DNA of 64,000 nt from Ascaris suum (GCA_013433145.1 CM024185.1:6737001-6801000), one strand, 5' to 3'; shown: positions 34,701 through 49,700, numbered from the stretch's first letter. The notes: a model not told the origin generated them from the letters alone. Translations and numbers: made by a program.

Positions 34701-37700
34701 GCAAATAGTAGTAATATTCAGAGGATGTATTGAGCAGGTGCACTCACCGAAAACGCCAACAAGCAGATACGTCACCGAAAACAGCAGCAAGGGACTATGA
34801 GGAAGGTTTTAGTGAATGTTTTTTTTTCATTTACAACGTCCTTTCAAAGTGTGATGACTCACTTCGGCAAATTTCCCAGCATTAATTTCTGTTGTACAAT
34901 TGCTTTTCGCGCGCATTCACTTACTTTTACATTCGCTTTGACCTTTTGAGAAGGGGACAGTTTGGAACTCGTGGCAGCGTCGGGAGCACGAGAAGGTAAG
35001 GTTTTTACCTGTATGGTGCATTCAAACGTCAAAATTATTGTTGTCGTTCATAGTAGGGCTCATAGATGTCCTTTGCCAGATGGTATGAAAAGCCGATTGG
35101 GATTGGGGATACCCACTTGTCTTCCAGGTATTCGATTTGAGGCCGTACATTTCACGTGTTACATTTCTCCCGGGTTTCGATCTACATTATATTCCACAGC
35201 TGGTTTTGATTTTCGACAATGCAGGGAAAACGTCTTCATCGAAGTGGAGGGTTACAGGAAAGATATATCTCTGTCAAAAGAATTTCTGTCGTTTAACTTC
35301 TCTCTCGATCAAAGGTAATCGTTTAGCAGTGAGGGAGCATTAAAAGTGATCTCCCAACAATGCTGATTCGAATCCAACTGATTTCATATGATTTACAACT
35401 GAAGGAGGGGGTGGACGCTCGGAATTCGGCACCGAACGCAGTGATATCCTCAAATTTGAAATGCCGCGCAAGTCTGAATCTCCAAGCCACATATGATTTG
35501 ATTTTTTGCGTTCAAGTTGATATTGTTGTGAAAGAGAGAGAATTCGATTAGTGCTTTGTTGATGGCGCAGTTGCATTTAATGCAGCGAGTTATGTGATAT
35601 GGTAAACAAACGAGCGTGTTGAGCTCTTGCCGCAAATCTGTTATTGGCGTCGTTTTATTTGCGATGTGCTCTACATTGCAAGAGTTTTTTTTTATTGTGG
35701 AAGCTTCAGTTTTTAATAAGTACGCATTTATCTGGCAACTTCATTTGAAGGGGTCTAGTAATTATACGGCTGCACTGATTGTTTTCCTCATGCTTTTCAT
35801 TAATGCTGGCTTGGCTGCCAGATAAAATTCAGTGAAGAATTTCAAAGGGCAAACTCACTGCTCAAACTGGGAGATTCATGACTCTCAGAAGGGGCTCGAT
35901 GTAACGGAATGAGGCTTCTACGCAGCGACAATCTGAAACGGTTACTGCTTGCTCTGAGGGGAATTAATACTTCCGTAGATTGCTTTTTGCATATGCTGAA
36001 GGCACCTGAGGCAGCACTGCTATATGCAATATGAGGGCATGATCGTGACCTAGAAATTTGTCTCTGAGGTTTTTTCGTTTTCGTTGGCCGTGCAGATTTG
36101 TCCTTGAAGTCTAATTTCGTACGACTTGCAGAGTGTTTGCCCGTTGCAACCGGATGCCGACAGTGTCCTGAAACAGAGCAGTGTGAAGTGATGGTGCTTA
36201 GACATTTAGAGAGGCGCGAAACAATGACGCAAAAAGTGGCCGCTTCCGTTAGCTCTGTTGAGGTGGGGCAATTTATTGGATTCGTGCATCATCGTTTCCG
36301 TCGTTGAGTCGATTCAGTATTTCATTTTCATTTAAGATTTGTGGGTGGCTAGCTTTTATTACAAGCAAGGTGCTTGCAGCAGTTGTGTTATGCACCACTA
36401 AACTTCCGTAAAAAAGTATCGGACTTCCGAAGTTGAGGGTTGGCATTATACCAACAAGCGCAACAGCCATTTGACTTAAAATAATGCGGTGTGGGAATGC
36501 CTTTTACTGGTAAAAAGGCACTGAAAAGTTCTGTATTTTCAAGCGCCTTGTTATGATGTTTGTTCGAAGTTCCTAACGTGTCAAGTCGGCGTCATAATTT
36601 TCCGTTTTTTCTCGAAGTTAATCTTCAGTCTTTCACTTACAAATCCCAAGGAACTTTTTGCTTAACGTTGATGATTGCATTGTTGCAAGTCATTTTCTGC
36701 TAGTTCCGAGTTTTATAGCAAACTCGCGAACATTTGCACATTGAGCTAACATTGCAATCACTTTCGTTGAAAGGTCCCGGTGAAGTATAAATTTCTTGCA
36801 AAGGATAAGGTTTGGGGCTTTCTGCAAGACTGCACTTTTGATGATTTGGAATGGTGGAGGAAAAAGACAGCGAGGAACGGTTGCCACTCTTCCGCTTCGG
36901 ATTCATGTATTTTCTGACACCAGGTTTGAGTTGTTGACATCGAAGGTGGCAATCAAGTAGAAATTAGAATGAGATTGTTGGCAGCTGAAAGATTTATAAC
37001 TCTTATCGTGAATACATTGCCTGATTGTTGAATTTAATTTCAATATGCTATCGTAAACGATAAAGTTCGCTTGCTGTCGCTTGTATTGTTCGAATGGATT
37101 TTGTTTCATTTCGTTAGAAATGTTTGATTTCACGATGGAAGGTTTTGAAAGGTTCTTACTATAAATTTGTTTTTAAGCGTAGCATAAAAGACCACGCTGG
37201 AGTCATTGGAAGCGTCTTTGGTTTATTTGATACGGTGAAGGAAAGGTGCAATTCAGATGAACTCAACAAAACTTTGGTCAGGCTTGCTGAAGGTATCGCC
37301 AGCGCGATGGCCACAGAAGGTTGGTCATTATCTTCATTACTCGCTTTCTATTGGTTCAAAGCGATCTTGCCTCATCATCCTCCTATGTTTTAATTGATTA
37401 CATCTAATCATTTTGTTGGAGAATCGCAATTTCACAATTGATGAGAAGTGAAATTTGGGCAGAAACAGGCATCAGGAAGATGGTACTGAAAAGCTTGCGA
37501 AAGAAGCATGATATTCAAATTCAGATGCGAGTTTGCATTATGGCTGTGATTGACATGGCCTACAAATTCTTCGCTGCTTCACCTCCCTCCCTCTCAAACA
37601 AAAAATCCTTTTACGGATTCTCCATGATGCTACGAATGAACACATCGAGTTTAACGGTCTTTGTTTCAATTATCTTCATTGTTTATTAAAAGTTAACTGC

Positions 37701-40700
37701 GTCAGAAGTGCACCCTATTTCTAATGTAATATAGGCGGTTACTATATACCAGAGAAGAGTGAAAAAAGCTTCCGCAGCTATGTTGCTGAAGAGCTACGAA
37801 AAACGTTTTGCTGGGCTTTCGCGCTCTTTTATAATACGCAAATTTTCTCTTCATTCGAGTCAAAATTTTGTCATATTATAATTTCTTCGATTTCATCTGC
37901 AACAGCCATTTACCTATATTCCGTAATTTTTCTAAAGTCTTCACGATTGGAGGTCTGAAAATCGATGGGAGATTGGAACTGAGTTTTTTGTGTTTCTAAG
38001 TGCTCACTGAGTAGATTGATATGTGTTGAACCTTGAAAATCCTGATGGACATCGATGAGTGTTGCCTTTTGCTCCTAGAACCGCGGCAGCAGTATCTATC
38101 AGTGATAAGAAGATATAGAATAATGTGCTTTTATTACCTAGCTTGAGTGCTTGTGCAAACTTGTTCGCCCCCTCGCAGGCTGAATTCAGCAGATCCCAGA
38201 TCTGATGGTATGATCTCCTTGTAGTTGGATGATCTCACATTCTGGTCAGGCCTTTACCTAGTTGTACACCTCAGCGTTCAGATCAGAAGTTGCATATTTG
38301 AACGCTGCAGCATCTTACGTTTTGTGTTGATCGGATTGTCTACTGTACTCCAAACTGTTAATTTGTTTTTCCATTAACTTCTATTTTATAATTTTGCTTT
38401 CCTTTTAATCCATCGTTGAGGGTGTTTGAGCAAAACGTAGTTCGTCACACGAGTTCCGAGCCACTATAAAAATACACTTCAGTTCATTCCCGTTTTCGCT
38501 CCCCATTGTCCTTCCATCTCCCACGTCGGCCGTTGCCAACTGCCATTGTTTTCTTAAATCCTGTCAGTACCCATAGTAACCAAAAGACATCGGCCACATC
38601 ACTGCTGGCGTTTGTCGAATCTTATATTGCTACTTTTGCAGTACCGGGAGCAAAAGAAGTGACGAGAAAAGACGATAGGTCGAAGTCAGAAGTGCTTATC
38701 AGTTGTCTAGAGGATCCTGACATCAGGGAGCGATTGAAGGAGATTTCCGGTGTTCTTCGTACACCTAAGGAAATACCACCTTGCGAGATTATCATATGCT
38801 GTGCTCTGAGGAAAGGCGTTGTCATTGAACCTGCCGATGTTAAAAAGTTAGTCCAAGACGCCTTGTTATACGCACTGTTTCCTTCTATGTGTTTATTGTC
38901 CATTAACATTTTTCTCCAACGTCGTAATATTTGCTTCTGTCTTATGTTTCGTCTTGCAACTGAAATCATTCATGACAGTGACATTTCCTCATCTGATTTG
39001 CTTGTAATAGTGAAGCAAACCGCATTTTGGTTATTAGCAGTCGGTGCATCGATCTCTCAACAACTCTCCGCTCAAGAATTCTTTTGGAGTGGCTTTTCAC
39101 AAAACGATTGCTGTTAACTATTGCTTTCTATTTTTAAAAATTGTCATCATTGTTTTGCTGCTTTCCAGATTTCATTTATGCTTAATAGGGGCTAACGTCT
39201 CTTCTTTTTAAAACCATTGTTGTTTCTCATGCGCGGTTTCTATAGTACACATCACTAAATACGCGCAGCTGATCACTTTTTACAAACAAATCATTGCTGC
39301 TTGACCGAAATAGTTAGTTCCTAGCAATTGAATTAATGTGAATTTCTGAAGGGTAATTGAACATATCGACCACGCGGCTATTCGGATTGGAAAGCAGAAG
39401 AAGGAGAATGAAGATTTGGCGAAGCAGTTGGAAGTTTTTCGCAGAGCAACCAGCAGGTATGTGCTTTTCTGTTATGGATGCTAGGGGACCATCTAGTGAG
39501 TACAGTGTTTATGAACGCAACTTTAATCGGGTTCGTTTATCCATCTATAATGAGCAAGTGGGCGTCATCACTGTCGCCCGATTCATTTGCACACTCCTTT
39601 CAATGCTTCCGTATTCCCCCGACATTTGCAACAACCTGCTGGTCTTGTCGATGATATAATAATGAACATTCCTTTACCCGAATCATCAGTTCAAAATTCT
39701 TGAATAAATTTGAAAATTTTCAGTTTCACGCGATTGTTGCCCAGTGATGGCACGTCACCTTCTGGTTAGGTGAACCATGATGTATGCCTTCCGCCTTCAT
39801 CTGGACCAAGGGATCCAGTGAGGAGCGCTTTTGTGAGGTTTATTGCTAGCCTAACATCACTAGCAAGAGATGGACTGCTCAAGCCCCGCTCCACGAAAAG
39901 ACACTAAAGGGGCTTGAACAGTTTAAACAGATGGTATTTGCTACTCTTGATATTCGAAGTTAGTGTTACTACTTGTTTTCTGCGTCAGCGTTAAAGCGTC
40001 GTTCAGTAAGGTTGGCATGAGGTTAACATATGATTTATTGTTCGTTACCCTTAGTGATTGTTGTTTCGGTTTCGCATTCTTTTCAGCGTATATCACTGTG
40101 CAGGATTGTTATTGCAAGAATAAACACTCGTTGTTATACACATGGCGGAATTGTTATTGTTTGCTAATATGAGAACATTTTAAATTGCTGCAACTGCTTT
40201 CTTGAGAATTTCGCAGAAAAGAGGCTGTATGCGAAGGTTTCTGTGAAGAGTGAGCAGTCATATTCGATAGAAACCTAATTTCCCATAAACATTGCCAGGA
40301 AGGAGTCTTCAACAACCAAAAAAATCCGTAAGTCGATTGATAAGGGGTCAACGACTACAAAAAGACATGTCTAACAAAGGAATCTCTTCGGTTGACCAGG
40401 CACCAAATTGCCCGCCGGCAATTTAATCATTCATTTGTTGTGAGCGAAAGTTCACTTGCTTAACACTTTCGCTAAGCTGTATGTCATATGTTAAGTAGGC
40501 TGTTATTGTCGGAGTTGGAATGCTGGACCGTACAGTCTTCCACTTCATGTTTGCACCCTCAGAGGGAGTGGTGATAAGTAGTTAAAGCCTTAGCAGGAAG
40601 AGCGGCAGTTTCACTGTTTAATTGAATTTCTTCACCTCTTTGGTGGAATATTGGTAATACTATTCTGTGTACGAACTCTTTCGGGTTACTATTTTATCAT

Positions 40701-43700
40701 ACATCGCACCCTGTGCATGTGCGCTGTGTTCCTTGCTTGACGTCATCTAGAAGGCTTTCCATTCTCAGGATAAGTATCATCGCGTTGGTAGGTCCCTCGA
40801 TCGGTCTTGTTAGCGACTTGATAAGTCTTTCAATAAGAAAGATAAGATTTGCGCATATAAGAGTTCAATCGATAGGCTACCTTATGCATATCGTTCAGAA
40901 GCACCAATGAGCACGACAGTTGGATGGAACGTCTTGAGGCTGAAAAGCACAGCTGTGAGGAGATGGCTAAGACAATAAGACTTTTGAGCAACGAACATGA
41001 TGAGCTGAAGAAAAGTGTTGGGCAGCAAATGTAAGTGCAGCTTATTCTTATGGTTCACTTTCATATGGTATGTTCTTGTGATGAATAAGTTGAACTCGCT
41101 TCACGTAATAAATAAGAAAACAGTGCATGAAATTTCTTATCGTAGAATGAAGAGAGGGTGATGGCACGTGGTTGTCTTTGGAATCGAAGCAGATGCGGAG
41201 ATGGCGGTTTGGGCTTTCTCATCTTATCTCATCTTACTCCTCTGTTCAGTGTAGCTGGTCAGGCAACTTTCATAAGGATTGGCATGGCGTCCAACAGATC
41301 GTCAGCTGACATCACTTCACTCCTTTAATAAGCAGATGACACCAATCGGTAGAGGGATTGGTCGGTAGAAATTGTATTCGAATTTTTTTCATTCTGGTCG
41401 TAAGGAACGGGGGGGGGGGGGAGGGAGAGGGTGTCCTCGCCACATCTTTTGTTTCTGAAGGTAGTGAGCTTGATGATTCTGTACTTACTCTTACTTTAGA
41501 GCCTTTGTAATGGATAATATTCAGAATGATGTGCATTTCGTGTAATTGTCCATAAGTATGGCAGTTGTTTCTTTCGCGTTGAAAGTTTAGCACTCTGTAA
41601 AGGATAATAAGTGCGGTGTTTCTGCAAACAAATTCAGGGTTTTGCGAGGTATTGCTTAAGTTCATTCTAGAAGTTGTTGAATGTCATTACTTTGAACAAC
41701 GCTTCGCTTCTGGTTCTGGGAAAGATGTTCACTGTTTTATACAGGCGAAGGGGAAAGTTTCGAGCGCTACGTTTTTCTCAAGCGAACGACATCTAGGGAA
41801 AACACCTGGGCTGTGTACCGTCTCGGCTGAGAGTGCCTGGGTGGGGGTGGAGGGAGCGAGGCACGGAAAGTTGGTGTCCAACATGTAATCGCACTCTGCA
41901 CTTGTTCGGAAACAAGCTGGAATTGCATTTGTTTTACTTGAATGAATATGCGTCGAACGTACCTTTTAAAATAGATAAATGTGAATTAGCAGGAGGGAGG
42001 CGCAGCGTCGGCGGCGACTGCAAGACAAAGTCGATTCTCTGAAGAAGAAGATACGCGATACCGAAAAGAAATGCGCGAGCGAATTGGCGAAGTTGCGAAA
42101 AGATCTGCTTATGAGCAAAGAGGCTGAAAAGAAAGCAGTCGAGGAGTCAAGGGGTGAGGAGGCACAACTGGTCGCTACCAAGAAGCAGCTTCGCGAGAGT
42201 TCTCTTGAATTGGAACGTCTGAAGGGCGCTCTGAATGCTGTGAGTATTTCCGCTGTTCCGCCTAGATCATTCTTCAATATTACTTCATCTTTGACCTGCT
42301 GAAATAATTAAACAGAAAAGAATGTAACAAATTGGGTTTGGTCTGTGACAACGACAACGTAAGTGGATATAGCGTAAGAATGAGACGACATTTCCGGACT
42401 TCGAAGAACTCTATTTTTTTCTGGGAAAGGAGAAAACCTCGCAAAAGGTGTCTCGAGTTTGAACACTCGATGCATCTCTCAAACATGAAGCAGTGGCGGG
42501 AAGAGTCTGAATTAATAAGTCTGAATAATAAAAACAACTTTGTCCATCCCTGAATCTAATTTATCCTTTAACATTTGTCCACCTCTAACTCTCGATTGTT
42601 CCCCATTGTAAAACGCATTATTCTAACATCATAGCAGTACGTGCGTTTAAGAACACTTCATTGTTCGAAAGTTCCATTTGTGAGAGTTCTGGTAGCAGAT
42701 TGTCGCAAGGCTCACTCAGATAAGACAGACATAGAAAATATATTCCACCGTTAAAAGAGCGAAAGGAGCATTTAGCATTGTACCAGTTCCGCCGAACGAT
42801 ACTTTTTTGAACAAGCGTACCGGTGAGCCATTCGTCTTTGCATTCGTTACTATAAGCATTTTCGTTCATGAAAGAACTATCGATTGCCAAGAAATAGCGG
42901 CCTAGATCTCATCGTAGACCAATTTCATTGCTTGGATTGAATAATAACAATGGTATTTTGTATAAACTTGCAGCGAACGATGGATTTTAATGACAAAGTG
43001 ATGTTGGTAACGGAGTGCGCAAGAAAGGCGGAAGTGAGGCTGTTGCAGCTGAAGCTGGAGATTGGGCTTGGTATCCTCAAAAATGCACATGAAGATTCTC
43101 AACGCAAAATCGACGAGTTCGAGCTTGGACGGAAACGGTACGCTTTTTTTTTTGAGAATTTCAGCCACACTCCTACTTCGAGGAAGAGAAATCTATGTAC
43201 TTAGGTCTAAATTGTGGAGTATTTGATAGGTAGGAGGAATGGAAGCATTGGTTTTGCGGTTGCTGTTTGATGAGCACTCGAGTTGTCCATCATTAGTGTG
43301 TAACGGCTTTCTTATAGGGCAACGTTTAAATGTTCAAATATTTCTCATTTACATAGGTATGGTGTTCATGTCCGTAAGCTGCATAAATATGCGGCGCGAA
43401 TAGAATGTTTTACCCATTCTGCAGTATTGCACGCAGAAGCTATTGTGTTGCTGACTCGTTCGATAGAGCTCTCGTCTTCTTACCTGTAACTACTGTGTGC
43501 TTGTTGAAAAAGTATTCTTGAACACATCCAGCGGCAGTTCTAAGTTTGTGCACATGATGAATGTGCACCATCACCTTAATTTGTTAATGGCATACGCACG
43601 TCAACCATACGTTTTCTTCTTATCCTTTGCGCATGCAAATTTTGTCACTGTTTGTGATTCGAGCAGCGCGCCTCGAAAGAATTCACGAGCTTAAAGTTTA

Positions 43701-46700
43701 GGCAAAGAGAAGCTTTTTTTCCATCACCACTCTTTAACTTCATCGAATACTCCAAAAATTTCTCGGAAAAGTGATTTAACATCTGTGGCCATGAGTCTGC
43801 TAACTCTTGCTGCTTTAAACTTCCTGTGTGAAGCGAGCAGGTGTTGGATGAAGACATTTCATATGCTAAAAGATTTGGTAAGAAGAGAGGTGGATCTATT
43901 GCATATGAACGTCGCATTGAACGGGGGCACTCTGCTAATGAAAACTGAAATTTTATGGAGGACTGGCATTGTACTAAATTTCAGAATGGGGGGAGGGAGA
44001 TACTGTGAGATAGTGGAGAGGTCGATTGCGGCATGGCATGATCGACGGCGTCTGATTACGGAACTTATCCATTCTGCGGAAAACGATTTCGCAATTCAGG
44101 TTCATTAACCATTTCTCACTCGTGGTTTTTATTATCAGCTAATCTGTAATTTTTGCGCATTTATATAGCATTACTTATCACACAATCTTTTGACTGGTCG
44201 ATAGTACCATCGTCGAGGTTTTAAGACGAAATAGGCTGCATATGGCTACCAACTAATGGCGTTGGTTCTTTATCGGTTTTTACACGTTGCTTAAGTTCTC
44301 ACTAACATACTAAGAGACCGTTGTTTTCGCTGCATGGTGGGTGAACGATTTCTGACCGTGTAGAACCATTCCCCAGAATTTTTTTATTGGAAGTAGTAGG
44401 CACCAAGAATTGAATATCGAGGAAAGGGCTGCTTACTTCGGCGTTTAGTCGCAAGGTCTCCTATCATTAGAAAATCTGTTGTGAGTTATTCCTTAAAAGG
44501 TGGATATGAGGTGGTTCGAGTAGCCATTCCTGAGGGAGACGCAGATTTTTTTTTGTATTCCATTAAATATGGCTCCCGCTAATGTGTTCAAAGATGTTTT
44601 TCCTTCTGGTTTTTAGTCCACGAATTGCGATGTTTTGTAATTTCCGGCATCCACCAGATGCCCAAAAACAAAAAGAAGAGAAGGAGCTGGAGATAGAGAT
44701 ATCATCCAAGGGGACCGAAAACAACTCGACGCCTGCTGGTCTCCTTTTCTATCACTTAGAAAGTTTAGAAGTCTAACCGAATCTAATTAATAAAGAAGAT
44801 CGTTAGGCCATTTTTCCCTTTCGTCAACGTTACCTGACCAAAGAATCGGTGGAAGAATGCCATTTCTTCATAAAAATGTTGGAAGTTTTGTGCTTCTCGT
44901 GCCTATTCTTTTTGGTGGGGGTAGGTACAGGGTAAGTGGGTGAAAAGTTTATTCTTAAGGGTTTCCAGCTTGGCAAATCTCAATGATCGGAGTTGCACAA
45001 GTGTTTGTCGTATCAAATAGGAGTACAAGACGAGCTTTATCCAGTTAGTGCTGTTACTTATCGAGTGTGCTGCGAGGTGCTGTAAGGGGAGTGTATATAC
45101 GTTTTCCCATGGAAATATATGGATGGTGGAATTTGTTTTTTTTTGGTAAGCATTGGATGACGCCGTAAGTTACGCATTGGTTTGAGGTGAAGCATAATGG
45201 CAGGAGAAGAATGTTCGATTCAGTTTAGGGTGCGTGTTTGTGTTTCTATGTGGTATATAGGGGGAAGGATTCGTTTTTTCTTCGGTGTGGCGTGTAAATG
45301 TGGTGTGTGGAGAGGGGGGAGAGGGGTGGGGTGGGGTGCGATGCGTGTGCGTGTGGCATGTGTTATGTGTGGATTTGGTGTCCGTGTGTGGTGTTTGTCG
45401 TGTAGTACTTCGTGTGCTGTCTCTCCGAGCGCCGAAGGCGCGAGTCTTTTATCTATTTCTTCGCCTTCTGTGTTTCCGAGCGCCGAAGGCGCGAGTCTGT
45501 TGTGCATTACTTCGCCTGTTGTCTGCGAGTGCGGATGTCGCGAATCTGTTATCCATTACGTCTCTTTTTGGACGGTGTCATTTCAATACGGTTTTTTTTC
45601 TAATCCATTCTGCAGGATTTGAAATTTAAATAATTCATTCCGTATGATTGATAATCAACACGCCGTCCTTGTTACAGTAGACACTCCTTGACGACTTTTC
45701 GCATGATATCCTGTCATGACAATTTATCCCCTTCTATTCTTCTCTATGCTGATTCAACGTTTCTTTGAGAAAATCTTTCCATCTGCGAGATGCTCTTCCT
45801 CTGAGTCTTTTACGATCTCTTGGATATCACTTCATTAGTCGGACACTCCACCTGTCGTCAGTAATGCGTACAACATGACTGGACCAGCGTAACTTTGTTT
45901 CTCTTCGGCATTCACTCACTACTCCTTTTAGCAATGATCTTCGTCTTGTGCCTCCATTTTTCACTTTATTCCGGAGCGATATTCTGAGCATCGATATCTT
46001 CATTCCTCATTACATTATTTGCAGCTGTTTCTCTTTTCCTGTCAGCTACTTGAAAATGCTTGAACTGATTACTTTGCGGAGGCCTGATTATCTCTAATCT
46101 GTACAAGAAGGAAGGAGAGGGTTCGTTACGTTTCACACTGATGGTTGTAAATGAGACACATGGTAAAAACCAAACCATGTAACTTATGGCACCGTTAATA
46201 GACAGCAGTAAGAACGAGGCTTCAATTCACAAACCAAAACTTGTAAAAAACAATGTGTAAGCATATTTGCGCTTTTCTGCGAATTGCATCCAGCCAGCAT
46301 GTTGCTGTGCGGAAGATCGATAGGATACATTTGAGGGGATTTGCATACCGCTTAAGAATGTTTTTTGTTAAATTAAGTAGGGACGCTCAGTCGCTTAACG
46401 TTTTGCAGATAGACCAGGTCAAGGGCGGAAAGCAGTTGGCCAACCTTCCCACTATCTCGGTTCCCATGCCTCCTCCGGCTCCGGAATCATTTAGATTCGA
46501 TGAGACTTACATGCAGATTCCATCGACATCAGGATGCCACTCATCCTTTGCCATTAATGGATCACCATATTGGGATGCTCAGGAGATGGGCGATGTTGGT
46601 AAGCTGACGGTTTATCATGAAATTGTTCGCCTAGGCAAACTACTGTAGAGAAGTGGTAAACTGAAGTCATTAAGGACAGGTGTTTCGGGGAGTGGAGAAT

Positions 46701-49700
46701 TGTGAACTGTAGAGGCGCAGCCCATACCAGAAGTGCTTGTTTTTCTCCTTTTTGGCTTCAGTGATTTCGGGGCATAACTGCAGTACCGTTTTTAACTCAA
46801 GACCACACTGCTGCTAGATTATTGTTGGGTCATGTCAATAATTCCGCTTCCTGCAGATCCCATCAAATCCATATTACGAAAACAACCCCTCAAAATCTTC
46901 AACAAATGGTAACAATAACCTTGCATGGTTAATGGATGCCCCTACTGGGAAATGTTCAAAGAATATCGCTTCGTTTAGTGATTCACGTAGGTCATTTTTT
47001 GACGAGGGTCATTCATTCACAGATTTTTCGATATTGAAAATTTTTATCTTCTCAGATGAGCCTCCCCAGTCGTCAGCTCGGAGAGTGAATTGGGCCAAGT
47101 GCAGCCGTTAGGTTAAAATGCGGATATTTTGTGCATGGTGTCGAGTGTCAAAATGTTCAAGATAATTCCTCGCAAGCTTACTATGCAGACAAGAAGGGTT
47201 TTCAGGTAATTATGTGGCAGTAGCAAGCTCATCGGCAAACGACGAGAGTATGTCGGGAAGTGCGACAGTGCCGTCTGCTAGTCCATGTCCGATGTCATGG
47301 GTGCCTTCTTGGGACGACTGGTTCAATGTGGGACGGAGCGGGGGATTAATGAATCCCAATGCATTAGCTATTGCAAATCTTTTGGCGCATAGTTGGGTCA
47401 GTTTTGTTTGTTGATTTCTTCATTGATGGCGTCGTGCATGTTGAAAGAGTTAAAACGCCTAGTTGACTACAACTTCATAAGCTCTGAGTCCAATCTTCTC
47501 ATCGTGCACTTCGAATGCTTGCGTAAGCGAATTTCATGCTATGCCATTTCCACATCGGATATTACTGACTCGTAAACACGTAAGCGATGTTCGTCGCTGA
47601 TCATCCCGGTATCCTCCAACATGTGTTATCGTCCCGTATTCGAAGACTGCCATCATCGCAGAAGTTTTTCTTTGCAAATGGTTGTAAAGCTGGTAGTTTT
47701 CGTTTCGGATTAGTTTTTCTCGATAGTAAAGGTTGTGTATATCGTCACTGATCCACTTCGTTGTGTTTTCGCTTAAGTTTCCACGGTTTCTACTGCACTG
47801 AGCGCGATGAAATTATGAAAAAACTTACGCGTGCTCTGGGTTGTTGCCATTCTTTGTTTTGCGTTAAAGATGTCTGCTTGTCTTTGTGACCTGCACGATT
47901 GCAGTTCGTCGATTACTCATGACTGCAGTTGTGCTTTGCTTGATTAAATTGTTTTGTTTTTGGATTGCCAGCTTCCAAACGACAGTTTCCCTCTTTGTAG
48001 GAGGGAAGTTTTTTTGTCAGCTTCTGCATTTTATCATTCATGTCTAACTACTCTCACTTTCATAGCTGTTATGTGTTTGAAAGCTGTCTAGCCGCTTTCG
48101 GGTCATCGCATAAGTTTAAGGTTCACGCAGCCATTATGTTTCATCAAATAAAAGTTGTCTATATTTTCGACAGAGCTGTTTTCAAAATGTTTCTCTCTGA
48201 TAATGGGGATCAGAAAAGGCCTTTTATGTATGATCAGATGGATATTCAGGGAGTGGTGATGATATATTTCCTCATGTAACTACGAATTCAGCTTAGTGGT
48301 TGTGCGTATTCCAGAGATACAGCATTCGGATCTCAATTTTTCACATCCACGTTCATTTATGGCTCCATACTGTTGCAGGTTAAGTATATAATCTTCATTG
48401 GCTGATATGATTGTATGAGAAAGCTATGTTTAAGTCATGCATCATACATTAAGCGTGTGTTCAACAAGTTCTGCGATCCAGAAATTCTTTTCTATGGTAA
48501 ATAGCGATTATTAGCCGATGCTGGTTCACTGTGATGTGAAAGGTATTTATAGGCACCACAGCCTTCTGCAAAATGGGATGATATGTGGCCATACTCGAAC
48601 GGGTGGAATAGCGGTAATGATATACGGTCCAGTCAACATGCAGGTAATATTTGCTATCATTTAAACTTTCAGTTGCTTCATGGAACTGTGCTTTGCGATC
48701 AGTTCAAGCGAGGTTGATAATAATATCTTATTGCGCACTAGGCAGTTATTTCCAAAACCATTGGGCGACCGGAAATCGCTTTCCTACTCGTCGAATCATT
48801 GTCGGTGGTAATTTTGTAGTCTATTGCCTCTATGGAACTTTTTGGGTACTGAAAGTAGCGATAGTTTGTCTGTGCATATGAGCCACGTTCAGTGGTACGT
48901 ATTTGGCTACTGCATGGTTTCCTTTGGAAATTTTTAGCTGTATATTTGGATTAGAAACATCTTCACATGTCTGTTGAAATGCTCAAGGCATCATGTGTTA
49001 CGTCTGCGGTATTTCGTCACGGTTAACCGGGAAGTAGGATTATGCGATGAAGTTTGATGTTTTTAGCGAACTTCAAACTTTTAGTCGCTCTATTTCCGAA
49101 TTTTTTACTGGCTTGCAAGTATGGATGTCGCTTTTAGCAGACATAAACAGTGGCAGTGCGCCTGGACGGTACGCAGGGAGTACCTAATGCAGCAAGCGAG
49201 CAACTGTCAGCAACGTGAACAGTGGGACGCAGATAGCGAACATCAGCCGGATCGCTCTTCTGTTAACGAGGTCTTGCATTTACTTTAACCTGCTTGTGCT
49301 TTTGTGTACTACTCGTGTTCCTATATGGGGATCATTCGTCGTAGAAGCGGTTCGCAGAGAGTTAAGATGATAGGTTATTCGTTATAGGTCGATTGGTCGC
49401 TGTCAGTTTCACAGCAGACCAAAATTATTGGATCGTTCACCAGATCTGCGGAAATGTCGAAAGCCGTTTTCTTCCGCACCTGAGTGGACATATCTGTGTA
49501 CATATTCATATGTATACAGTTATTTGTTTATATGAAAATTCGGATTCACGATACCTGAAATACGTTCCAAACTGTGCTGTCGTGGTAATATTCAAATGAC
49601 ATGGACACGCACATTCCTCCACTTTGTGGATTGGAGTTGACTTGCAAAATTAGCATTGTTGATTGGGCAATACTGGTTAAAGTATGTGGTGAGGTGCTTA

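Noticed and set aside
38506..39117. 203-codon open frame on the plus strand
   Set aside because: Only 38642-38846 is supported as an exon (exon 14 of the MATH gene). The rest is read-through into the flanking introns.
43841..43877. Possible exon LCWMKTFHMLKDL with a GTAAGA donor
   Set aside because: Exon 43357-43485 joins 43985-44099 directly in phase 2; inserting this piece breaks the downstream frame.
44656..44779. Lys/Glu-rich stretch DAQKQKEEKELEIEISSKG
   Set aside because: Its entry and exit phases do not fit between exons 20 and 21, which join each other directly in phase 0.
45197..45622. 141-codon plus-strand open frame
   Set aside because: It runs through GT-rich and tandem-repeat DNA inside an intron; the composition is a simple-repeat artefact.
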